Part shown: piece after piece, positions 1 to 6,974 of the stretch
How positions within the stretch are numbered: position 1 is the first letter of the stretch
Layout of the letters: the number at the start of each line of letters is the position of its first letter
From: CAYRWR01 sp964537555
GTDB lineage: Bacteria; Spirochaetota; Brevinematia; Brevinematales; CAYRWR01
Assembly (NCBI GenBank): GCA_964537555.1
Contig: CAZIAD010000025.1
Coordinates: forward strand, 1 to 50,976
Length of the DNA: 50,976 nt
Direction of reading: 5' to 3'
Position numbers and translations under genes: made by a program
Notes under the pieces: generated by a model
Database searches by the model: none
Seen by the model: only the letters and a program-made list of their open reading frames with translations
Told to the model about the DNA's origin: nothing

Positions 1-60
1 AATCGTCTACCTGATTTAGATGAAATATTTTCTCTTCTTCGAAATACTGCAATAATCTGA
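1..60 (+). CDS. Possible C-terminal tail of an upstream gene (partial)
   Basis: Frame 1 is open from the window edge to a TGA at 58-60, giving 19 codons that end in TAII. No start or domain is visible, and a frame open for 19 codons can occur by chance. The AT-rich stretch from 61 to about 165 that follows, before the convergent lipA gene ends, looks intergenic. This is a guess that only the upstream sequence could settle. Confidence 0.2.
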   Translation, partial: NRLPDLDEIFSLLRNTAII

Positions 61-169
61 TCATTATAATCACTTAAAAATAATTTGTGAAATATTATCA
101 TTAGACTGAAAATATTACAAATATGCCTCGTAATAAAGTATATATGATTCATTGATCATAAAGCCATTA

Positions 170-1066
170 TCAGATGGACTCCTGCATTTTCTTAAAATCA
201 GCAAACTGCTCTCCGGCATGGTAACTGGACCGCACCAAAGGCCCCGATTCCACAAAAGTAAATCCTTTGTTAAGAGCCAGTTCCCTGAGCAGGTTAAATT
301 CCGCGGGGCTCCAGTATTTTTGAACTGCCAGATGATTGCGGCTGGGCTGGAGATACTGGCCCAGGTTCATCATAGATACCCCCTGCGCCAGCAGGTCATC
401 CATGGCCTGCTCCAGCTCTTCCCGGGTCTCCCCCAGTCCCAGCATGAGACTGGACTTGGTCACTATGTCGGGGGCGATCTCATGAGACAGGCGCAGCGTC
501 AATAAACTCCTGTCATAAGAGGAGCGCGACCTGACCTGGGGAGTCAATCGCCTCACTGTCTCCAGGTTATGGCTCATGATGTGAGGCCGTGCCTCCAGTA
601 CAGTACGTATAGAATCCGGATCTGCCATAAAGTCCGAAGTGAGCACCTCTATATTACAGTGGGGTGCCCGTTCCCGTATCTCCCGGATAGTATCCGCCAT
701 TGCCGAGGCCCCTCCATCTCTCAGATCATCCCGGTTTACCATGGTGATGACTACATGTTTCAGTCTCAGGGAGGCCACCGATGCTCCTACCCGGGCCGGC
801 TCTCCCCGGTCTACTGCCCCGGGCAGCCCGGTCTTAACTGCACAGAATCTGCAACGCCGGGTACAGGTGTCCCCCAGTATCATAAAAGTGGCCGTTTTCT
901 GCATACCCCAGCATTCATGTATGTTGGGGCAGCGGGCTTCTTCACACACGGTGTTTAGTCTCTCTTCTTTGACCAGCTTTTTGATAAAGCGGTACTTGTC
1001 ACTGGAATTAAGGTGTATTTTTAGCCATTCGGGCTTTCGGTTGACTATAGGACTGTCAGAGGGCAT
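170..1066 (-). CDS. lipA: Lipoyl synthase LipA
   Basis: Radical-SAM enzyme that inserts two sulfur atoms into protein-bound octanoyl groups to make the lipoyl cofactor of 2-oxoacid dehydrogenases and the glycine cleavage system. The 298-residue protein has the LipA-specific auxiliary cluster ligands (CEEARCPNIHECWG, about residues 41-54) followed by the radical-SAM CX3CX2C motif (CTRRCRFC, about 68-75), and near the C-terminus the RSSYHAGEQF segment that is conserved in the family (RSSY serine ligates the auxiliary cluster). Length is normal for the family. The start is supported by an AGGAGAG ribosome-binding site and by a good promoter about 40-65 nt upstream. It is a single-gene unit here; no lipB or lplA is next to it. 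Confidence 0.97.
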   Translation of the reverse strand: MPSDSPIVNRKPEWLKIHLNSSDKYRFIKKLVKEERLNTVCEEARCPNIHECWGMQKTATFMILGDTCTRRCRFCAVKTGLPGAVDRGEPARVGASVASLRLKHVVITMVNRDDLRDGGASAMADTIREIRERAPHCNIEVLTSDFMADPDSIRTVLEARPHIMSHNLETVRRLTPQVRSRSSYDRSLLTLRLSHEIAPDIVTKSSLMLGLGETREELEQAMDDLLAQGVSMMNLGQYLQPSRNHLAVQKYWSPAEFNLLRELALNKGFTFVESGPLVRSSYHAGEQFADFKKMQESI

Positions 1067-1102
1067 AATTCTCTCCTGGATTTGTCGAATCGTATAAGCT
1101 AT

Positions 1103-1131
1103 AGTATAATACAGTATATTCCTATCGTCAA
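1103..1131 (-). promoter_or_regulatory. Sigma70-type promoter of lipA
   Basis: On the minus strand TTGACG (1131-1126), a 17-nt spacer and TATACT (1108-1103) match the consensus hexamers closely and lie just upstream of the lipA start at 1066. Assignment is by sequence only. Confidence 0.6.
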
Positions 1132-1189
1132 TATATGATTTGAGGGATGCTTAGGCTGCAAATATCAGCCATTCCCGTAAGGACAGGAC

Positions 1190-1855
1190 ATGAACCCTAA
1201 TATAGTAAGAAAGCGGACTCTGCATAGCGTGATCAGCCTGAGAGAGCTGACTCCCAGTACCTTTGTACTGAGATTTACCCGGAACGGTCTGGAATTCCAG
1301 CCGGGCCAGCATCTATATGTGGGGCTCAGTGAAGATATGCACATGCGAGAATATTCCATATATTCCGGAGTACAGGAGGAATTCCTGGAAATACTGGTAA
1401 AAGAGATCCCTGAGGGATTATTATCTCCCCGCTTAAGGCGCCTCCAGCCGGGAGATCACCTCTATATAGCAGGCCCTTTTGGGACGTTCCGTATTCTGGA
1501 TGAATTAAAAGGCCGGCCCCACACTTTCATCTCCACCGGGACCGGGATAGCCCCCTTTCACTGCTTTGCCGGTTCTTATCCCGGCCTCAGCTATACCCTG
1601 CTCCACGGGACCCGCTATAACCATGAGGCCTACGAGCTCCAGACTTATAATCAGGATAATCTTATACGCTGTATTTCGGGAGAAGACAGCCCTTATTTCC
1701 CGGGAAGAGTCACCCATTATCTCAGAGAACATCCGGTATCTCCCGGAGGGGTGGTGTACTTATGTGGAAACAGTGATATGATCTATGAAACTTATGATCT
1801 GCTTCAGGATCAGGGTATAGAGCGGAAAAACATATTTGCTGAAGTATATTTTTAA
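1190..1855 (+). CDS. Ferredoxin/flavodoxin-NADP+ reductase-like flavoprotein
   Basis: 221-residue FNR-superfamily oxidoreductase, expected to move electrons between NAD(P)H and a ferredoxin or flavodoxin in the cytoplasm. Visible motifs are the FAD-binding REYSIYS (about residues 53-59), the nucleotide-binding STGTGIAPF (about 109-117), the YLCGNSDMI motif of the C-terminal NAD(P) lobe and a C-terminal aromatic pair (EVYF), as in plant/bacterial FNRs. It is shorter than the common 250-260-residue bacterial FNR, with tight loops between motifs. The start follows AAGGACAGG. It is convergent with hsp20; its stop overlaps the T-run of that gene's terminator. The physiological partner is not identifiable; the single-cluster ferredoxin at 14.1 kb is one possibility (inference). 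Confidence 0.85.
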   Translation: MNPNIVRKRTLHSVISLRELTPSTFVLRFTRNGLEFQPGQHLYVGLSEDMHMREYSIYSGVQEEFLEILVKEIPEGLLSPRLRRLQPGDHLYIAGPFGTFRILDELKGRPHTFISTGTGIAPFHCFAGSYPGLSYTLLHGTRYNHEAYELQTYNQDNLIRCISGEDSPYFPGRVTHYLREHPVSPGGVVYLCGNSDMIYETYDLLQDQGIERKNIFAEVYF

Positions 1856-1891
1856 AAAAAAAGCAGGGTTGCCCCTGGAGGCGACCCTGCT
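1854..1891 (-). terminator. Rho-independent terminator of hsp20
   Basis: An AGCAGGGT...ACCCTGCT stem-loop (1862-1891, with one G-T pair) is followed on the minus strand by a run of T (complement of A's at 1854-1862). It directly follows the hsp20 stop. The plus-strand side has no T-run, so it serves the minus strand. Confidence 0.8.
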
Positions 1892-1898
1892 CTGTGGA

Positions 1899-2354
1899 TC
1901 AGGCACTTTTGACTTGGATCTTTTTGGGAATGGCTGATTCAGCCTTGGGAATATCCAGGTTAAGTACGCCTTTTTCGTAGCGGGCTACGATCTTATCGGG
2001 GTCTGTTCCCGGAGGCAGCTGCATCTCCCTGGAGAAGGAACCATACTTCCTTTCCACACGGTAATAGCGTTCTCCCTTGTCTTCGGTCTTTTCCTCCCTG
2101 CTGCCTTTGATAGTGAGGATATTATCCTTGACCTCCACCTGCAGATCCTTTTCGTCTATACCGGGCAGATCTGCCTTTACTTTAATGTGATCCTTTTCCT
2201 CCACCACATCCACCAGGGGATACCATTCTGAGCGGCTGTGTGTCAGAGCATAAGCATCATCATTAAAGAAATCATCAAAGACCCTGTCAAATGCTGACCG
2301 GAAAGCCCTTGCCGGGAAAGCTTCGTTTCCCTGATCTCTCTTCATCAGTTTCAT
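1899..2354 (-). CDS. Small heat shock protein (Hsp20/alpha-crystallin family)
   Basis: ATP-independent holdase chaperone that binds unfolding proteins in large oligomers. The 151-residue protein has a complete alpha-crystallin domain (about residues 45-140): DLPGIDEKDLQVEV, the GSFSREMQLP segment and the family signature ARYEKGVLNLDIPK, then a short tail PKKIQVKSA carrying the I-x-V oligomerisation motif. The frame is open further upstream (to 2507), but the ATG at 2354 is preceded by a perfect AGGAGG and begins MKLMKRDQ, so I use it; the upstream residues look like non-coding translation. It is monocistronic, with its own terminator. No clear CIRCE element or heat-shock promoter was found in the 278-bp region shared with the divergent aminotransferase. 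Confidence 0.93.
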   Translation of the reverse strand: MKLMKRDQGNEAFPARAFRSAFDRVFDDFFNDDAYALTHSRSEWYPLVDVVEEKDHIKVKADLPGIDEKDLQVEVKDNILTIKGSREEKTEDKGERYYRVERKYGSFSREMQLPPGTDPDKIVARYEKGVLNLDIPKAESAIPKKIQVKSA

Positions 2355-2539
2355 AATGAACCTCCTGAAATTATTTTCATAATATATATCGCAAATCCTG
2401 TACCAGGTCCACCACTTCTCCACCTTGCAGAAAATTATTACCCTATAAAGAAATAAATTTCGTTGAGATACATGGTGCGGGTGAACACCTAAAATCCTGT
2501 GTGTCATATTGACCTAAAATATTGAGATAATAAGTTATT

Positions 2540-2568
2540 TTGACACAACGATAATGTTCGCTAATAAT
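2540..2568 (+). promoter_or_regulatory. Sigma70-type promoter of the aminotransferase gene
   Basis: TTGACA (2540-2545), a 17-nt spacer and AATAAT (2563-2568) lie about 65 nt ahead of the start at 2633. The -35 is part of one arm (TGACACA, 2541-2547) of an inverted repeat whose other arm, TGTGTCA, is at 2500-2506. Confidence 0.55.
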
Positions 2569-2632
2569 TTTTATTGGCAGTAGACTTTTCCGCTTGTATT
2601 GATTAAAATATATCACTCTTAAGGGGGTTTTC

Positions 2633-3760
2633 ATGAGCCGAATGGACCGCATCACATCCTTCAAAGCGATGGACATATTTAAACAGGCCGGACAGTATAA
2701 GGATACTATACACTTTGAGATCGGTGCTCCCGATATAGAGCCCAGCCCCCGGGTCATAGAAGCTATGCACCGTGCTGTAGATGAGGGCCGGTTCTCCTAT
2801 GTCGACTCTCTGGGCATCATGCCCCTGAGAGAAAAGATCGCGGAACATTATAGCCACAGTTATGGTATAGAAGTATCTCCGGAACAGGTAGTCATCACTT
2901 CGGGTACCAGTGGTGCCTTTCTGGTGGCCTATTCCATGCTCCTGTCCCGCGGAGAAAAGATCGGACTACCCGATCCCAGCTATCCCTGCTACAAAAATTT
3001 TGCCCGCCTGTTTGATATAGAACCTGTATCGATAAATATCGGCCCGGACACGGACTTTCTGGTAACTGTAGATCATCTCAAGGCTCATCCCGAAATACGG
3101 GCTTTTCATTTGCCCAGCCCCTCCAATCCCCTGGGAAATATCTATACCGGGGATCAGCTAAAAGCACTGATAGACTACTGTCAGGAAAATAATATCTTCT
3201 TTATCTCCGATGAGATCTATCATGGATTGACTTATGGAGAGGATGCACATACCGCTCTGGAATACTCTCCGGATGTCTTTGTGATCAATGGGTTTTCCAA
3301 GCTCTATGCATTGCCCGGCCTGCGTCTGGGATGGATGATCATACCGCGGGCCCAGCTCCGTGACGCGGAAAAAGTGATCCAGAATATCTCTATCTCTGCC
3401 CCTACCCTGAGCCAGTACGCCTGCCTGGAGGCATTTGACTATGAGCATCATGCTAAAAGCCGTGAGATCTACCGGGCCCGCCGGGACTATCTCTATGGCG
3501 AGTTAAAAGATATTTTTCCCATACATGCCCGGCCCCAGGGGGCATTTTACATCTGGGCTGACATTTCCCGGTATGGCCTACCCTGCGATGAATTTGTACA
3601 GCTCATGCTGAAGTCCATCCATGTAGCTACTACCCCGGGCACAGACTTCGGTGTAAATAACACGGATAAGTATATTCGCCTGGCCTACACCAAAAATATC
3701 GACCATCTCCGGGAAGGAGTAGAAAGGATCAAGACCCTGGTAAAGGGACTAAACGAGTGA
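2633..3760 (+). CDS. PLP-dependent aminotransferase, class I/II (aspartate aminotransferase fold)
   Basis: 375-residue fold-type I PLP enzyme that transfers amino groups between an amino acid and a 2-oxoacid. Visible family motifs: SNPLGNIY (substrate/PLP Asn), SDEIYHGL (Asp contacting the pyridine N and the Tyr of DEIY), NGFSKLYALPGLRLGW with the Schiff-base lysine in SK, and C-terminal IRLAYT with the substrate-carboxylate arginine. These match the bacterial AspC/AlaA-like subgroup, but sequence alone does not fix the substrate. The ATG follows a purine-rich AAGGGGG. It appears monocistronic; the next gene starts 120 nt downstream and has its own leader. No biosynthetic partner adjoins it. 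Confidence 0.9.
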   Translation: MSRMDRITSFKAMDIFKQAGQYKDTIHFEIGAPDIEPSPRVIEAMHRAVDEGRFSYVDSLGIMPLREKIAEHYSHSYGIEVSPEQVVITSGTSGAFLVAYSMLLSRGEKIGLPDPSYPCYKNFARLFDIEPVSINIGPDTDFLVTVDHLKAHPEIRAFHLPSPSNPLGNIYTGDQLKALIDYCQENNIFFISDEIYHGLTYGEDAHTALEYSPDVFVINGFSKLYALPGLRLGWMIIPRAQLRDAEKVIQNISISAPTLSQYACLEAFDYEHHAKSREIYRARRDYLYGELKDIFPIHARPQGAFYIWADISRYGLPCDEFVQLMLKSIHVATTPGTDFGVNNTDKYIRLAYTKNIDHLREGVERIKTLVKGLNE

Positions 3761-3880
3761 AATATTCAGGCAAAGAAACCAGCCCTTGCAAATATTTCTA
3801 TTCCATTTCATAATTGGTTTATGGAGAAATAGAGTGAGAATCAGCCAATCACTTCATTTTAGTTACTTTTTTGAGGTCAA

Positions 3881-6268
3881 ATGCGAAACAGTGTAAGAGA
3901 CCTATTCCTTAGCACCATCGGCTCTGCAGTATTACTGATATTACTGGTATTTTACAGCCTGATTTTCATAGTTATCAGACGATCCTACATTCACACGGCA
4001 AATCAGACTACGGACATTGTGATAGAAGAGACTGAATCCCAGATCAGGCATTTCTTTCTGGATATTGAAAGAACCACCCGCTGGCTGGCAGAAAGTAGCT
4101 TTATTAAAAAATATGATCATAAAATGATGGGAGAAATATTTTTCTCCCTGGCACACTCGCATTCCAATTACATCTCATCGGTATACTTCGGCGATAAGTA
4201 CGGAAGATTTCTGCAGCGGGGATGGAGTTCCCTGACCTTTACCACCAACCAGGGATGGGCATATTCCAGGATCCCCTATGATCCGGGTGTACCAGGACTT
4301 CTGCCTGCGACTTATGATCCTCGTCTCAGGCCCTGGTATCATTCCGCTGTTAGTAACCAGGGATTTATATTCACTGCCCCCTATCCCTTTATCACTCAAA
4401 ATCAGACTGAAAAAAACCTGGGTATCACTGCCGCTGCCCCGGTCTATGATAAGAATGGAACAGTGATGGGAGTAATTGGGATAGACAATAGTCTCATGGT
4501 CCTGTCGCAATGGATGGAGAAAATAAAACTACCCGGAAAAGGGAAAGCCATCCTGGTCGATATTAACGGAAATATCCTCTACTGGCCCTATAAAAGCCAG
4601 TCTCCGGCTAAAGTCTTACCTGCTCTTTTTAATAGTAGCGGCTTTAAGGGCCTCCCTGCACTTAAAGGTAGGATGAACATCCGGGTAGAAAAAAAACCTA
4701 TGATACTCAGTTATAAGACCAGTGACAGCGCAGGACTTATCATTATCGCTCTCTTTGATATTCAGAATCTGATGGCACCCGGCATCCGGGCTATACTGAT
4801 TACCCTGTTTATCACCCTGATCCTGGCCGTCATTCTGGGCTTTATACTGCGCCTGCAGGTCACAGACCTCACCTCACCCCTGATTGCCCTGGAAAAAGCA
4901 ATGAAAAACTTTCAAAATAACAACAGCATCCCACTCGCCATAGTCCCTGAAAAATTCAGGCTCAATGAGATTGGCAGGCTGGAGACTGCCTTTAGAGAGA
5001 TGTCTTCTTCCATCATAAAATATGAAAACGACCTGATCCGTCAGTTCTATTATGAATCTCTGACCGGCCTGCCCAACCGTAAAAAACTCCTGGAAGACAT
5101 CAAAGAGGCCGAGCATGCTGTTTTGATACTCATCAACATTGACGGTTTTAAAGAGATCAATGATTTCTATGGACATGTCATAGGTGATTTTGTGATAAAG
5201 ATGGCAGCGGAACGGCTCCAGAATGCGATAAGCAGCGGCACCAGACTGTATAAACTCCCATCCGATGAATTTGCCATACTGATCACGCAGACCAGGAAGG
5301 CCTGGGAGGTCCAAAAAGAAGCACTCAATCTCAGTACCCGTATGTGTGAACTTCCGGTCATCTATGCGGAGCAGGAGATCTATCTCCAGGTCACCATGGG
5401 AGCAGCCCGGGGAAATAATATTCAGAAAAGTATCACCCTGATGGTGCAGGCCGATATGGCTCTCAAAAAAGCCAAAAAGCAGTTTAAACACTATCTGCTC
5501 TATCATGACTCTATGGAGATCAGAAAAGAATATGAAACCAATCTTTCCATGTCAAAAAAACTCAGGATAGCCCTTGAAAATAATGGCATCATACCCTATT
5601 TTCAGCCCATAATGAATAATCTGAGTGGGAATATTGAGAAGTATGAGTGCCTGGTGAGGATGAGAGATACAAACGGCGAGATACTGACCCCTGATAAATT
5701 CCTCGGTATTGCCCGCAAATCCAGGCAGTATCTGCCTATCACCAGGATCATGATAGAAAAATCCTTCGAACGTTTTAATCATACTTCCTATGACTTCTCC
5801 ATAAATCTGTCCCAGGAAGATGTACGCAGCACCGTCAACCATCAATATATTATCCACATGCTGGAAAGACACCCTGAGCTCAGTAAGAGGGTAGTATTTG
5901 AGTTTCTGGAATCGGACAGTATCGACAATTATGAACAGGTTCAGGACTTTATTAAGGAATTAAGAAAGTATGGCGCCCGTATCGCCATAGATGACTTTGG
6001 GACAGGATATTCCAACTTCGAACATATACTGGAATTGAAACCTGATTATCTTAAACTGGACGCATCGCTCATTAAAAACCTGCATGAGGACAATAATTCC
6101 AGGTTGATCGTTGAGACAATCTCAGAATTTGCACACAAGATATCCCTGTCTACCATTGCGGAATATGTACATTGCCAGGAAGTCATGGATGTAGAGAAAA
6201 GACTGCACATCGATTTTTCTCAGGGCTTCTTTATCGGCAAACCTTCACCCGATCTCAGATCCAAATAA
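3881..6268 (+). CDS. Membrane Cache-GGDEF-EAL protein, probable c-di-GMP phosphodiesterase
   Basis: 795-residue signalling protein. A TM helix (about 10-32) and a second (about 303-326) flank a periplasmic double-Cache sensor containing YDPRLRPWYHSA (about 145-156), then a short linker, GGDEF (about 385-540) and EAL (about 560-790). The GGDEF motif is degenerate: the signature reads LPSDEF (about 459-464), with both glycines lost, so cyclase activity is doubtful; it may bind GTP as a regulatory module. The EAL domain has ECL in place of EAL but keeps the metal and base residues: the Asn of SINLS, Glu of EFLES, the DD of DDFGTGYSN, Lys of LKLD, Glu of TIAEY and the Gln of SQGFFIGKP. Phosphodiesterase activity is therefore plausible. 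The ligand of the Cache domain is unknown. Single gene; a GAGGT site precedes the ATG. Confidence 0.92.
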   Translation: MRNSVRDLFLSTIGSAVLLILLVFYSLIFIVIRRSYIHTANQTTDIVIEETESQIRHFFLDIERTTRWLAESSFIKKYDHKMMGEIFFSLAHSHSNYISSVYFGDKYGRFLQRGWSSLTFTTNQGWAYSRIPYDPGVPGLLPATYDPRLRPWYHSAVSNQGFIFTAPYPFITQNQTEKNLGITAAAPVYDKNGTVMGVIGIDNSLMVLSQWMEKIKLPGKGKAILVDINGNILYWPYKSQSPAKVLPALFNSSGFKGLPALKGRMNIRVEKKPMILSYKTSDSAGLIIIALFDIQNLMAPGIRAILITLFITLILAVILGFILRLQVTDLTSPLIALEKAMKNFQNNNSIPLAIVPEKFRLNEIGRLETAFREMSSSIIKYENDLIRQFYYESLTGLPNRKKLLEDIKEAEHAVLILINIDGFKEINDFYGHVIGDFVIKMAAERLQNAISSGTRLYKLPSDEFAILITQTRKAWEVQKEALNLSTRMCELPVIYAEQEIYLQVTMGAARGNNIQKSITLMVQADMALKKAKKQFKHYLLYHDSMEIRKEYETNLSMSKKLRIALENNGIIPYFQPIMNNLSGNIEKYECLVRMRDTNGEILTPDKFLGIARKSRQYLPITRIMIEKSFERFNHTSYDFSINLSQEDVRSTVNHQYIIHMLERHPELSKRVVFEFLESDSIDNYEQVQDFIKELRKYGARIAIDDFGTGYSNFEHILELKPDYLKLDASLIKNLHEDNNSRLIVETISEFAHKISLSTIAEYVHCQEVMDVEKRLHIDFSQGFFIGKPSPDLRSK

Positions 6269-6292
6269 TCTCTGGCGCATATTCTTTCAATT

Positions 6293-6321
6293 TTGTGAAA
6301 AAGCATAAAACAAGTTAGTAT
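6293..6321 (+). promoter_or_regulatory. Candidate promoter of the ECF-VWA-mutM unit
   Basis: TTGTGA (6293-6298), a 17-nt spacer and TAGTAT (6316-6321) precede the sigma gene at 6393. The match is moderate; an autoregulatory ECF promoter nearer the gene is also possible and was not recognised. Confidence 0.35.
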
Positions 6322-6392
6322 ATGTACATAGAATCTGTTACTCACACAGGTATTTTTCGTAATACAAGTGTCAGAGTGATCGCGGAGGCGAA

Positions 6393-6974
6393 ATGGAGCT
6401 GTCACCCGACATCCCTGAGCTGGTCAGGCTTAGTCAGCAGGGAAAGCAAAGTGCTTTTGGAAAGCTGTATGACCATTTTTCAGACAAGATATATAGATAT
6501 ATCTATTTCCGTATATACAGAAGAGATACAGCAGAAGACCTGACCAGCATAACTTTTATGAAAGCATTGGAAAAGCTCCATTTGTATAAAGCGGATAAAG
6601 GAGAATTTTCCGCCTGGATTTACCGTATCGCCCGCAATACCCTGTTTGACTATTTCAGGACCCGCAAAAAAGAAGTGGATATTGACTCCGTATGGGATCT
6701 GAGTTCCAGGGAAGATCTGGAGCTGGATGCGGAAAACCGGGATCAGTGGGAGAGATTACAGCCCTATTTGCAGGAACTGAAGCCCGAGCATCGGGATATA
6801 GTCATGATGCGAATATGGGACGAGATGAGCTATAAAGAGATAGCTGAGGTACTGGGGAAGAATGAAGCGGCCTGTAAGATGACCTTTTCCCGGACCATCA
6901 GTAGATTAAAAGAGATCATGCCTGCAGCCTTATTTGGCCTGCTGCTGCAGATAAAAGATCTGGTGAAAGGATGA
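6393..6974 (+). CDS. ECF-type RNA polymerase sigma factor
   Basis: 193-residue sigma70-family factor with regions 2 and 4 only. Region 2 spans about residues 15-90 (FGKLYDHFSDKIYRYIYFRI, DLTSITFMKALEKL, FSAWIYRIARNTLFDYFR) and region 4 about 125-180 (LKPEHRDIVMMRIWDEMSY then the helix-turn-helix YKEIAEVLGKNEAACKMTFS). GAGGCG precedes the ATG. Its last codons overlap the next gene by ATGA (6971-6974), so it is translationally coupled to the membrane protein downstream, the classical sigma/anti-sigma arrangement. The target regulon cannot be read from the window. Confidence 0.93.
   Translation: MELSPDIPELVRLSQQGKQSAFGKLYDHFSDKIYRYIYFRIYRRDTAEDLTSITFMKALEKLHLYKADKGEFSAWIYRIARNTLFDYFRTRKKEVDIDSVWDLSSREDLELDAENRDQWERLQPYLQELKPEHRDIVMMRIWDEMSYKEIAEVLGKNEAACKMTFSRTISRLKEIMPAALFGLLLQIKDLVKG

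Noticed and set aside
2355..2507. Longer N-terminus for the small heat shock protein
   Set aside because: The extra 51 codons are unlike the family, and the ATG at 2354 has a perfect AGGAGG site.
3759..3798. GAAATATT/AATATTTC inverted repeat after the aminotransferase as a terminator
   Set aside because: The stem is short and AT-only with a 24-nt loop and no T-run; it is too weak to call.
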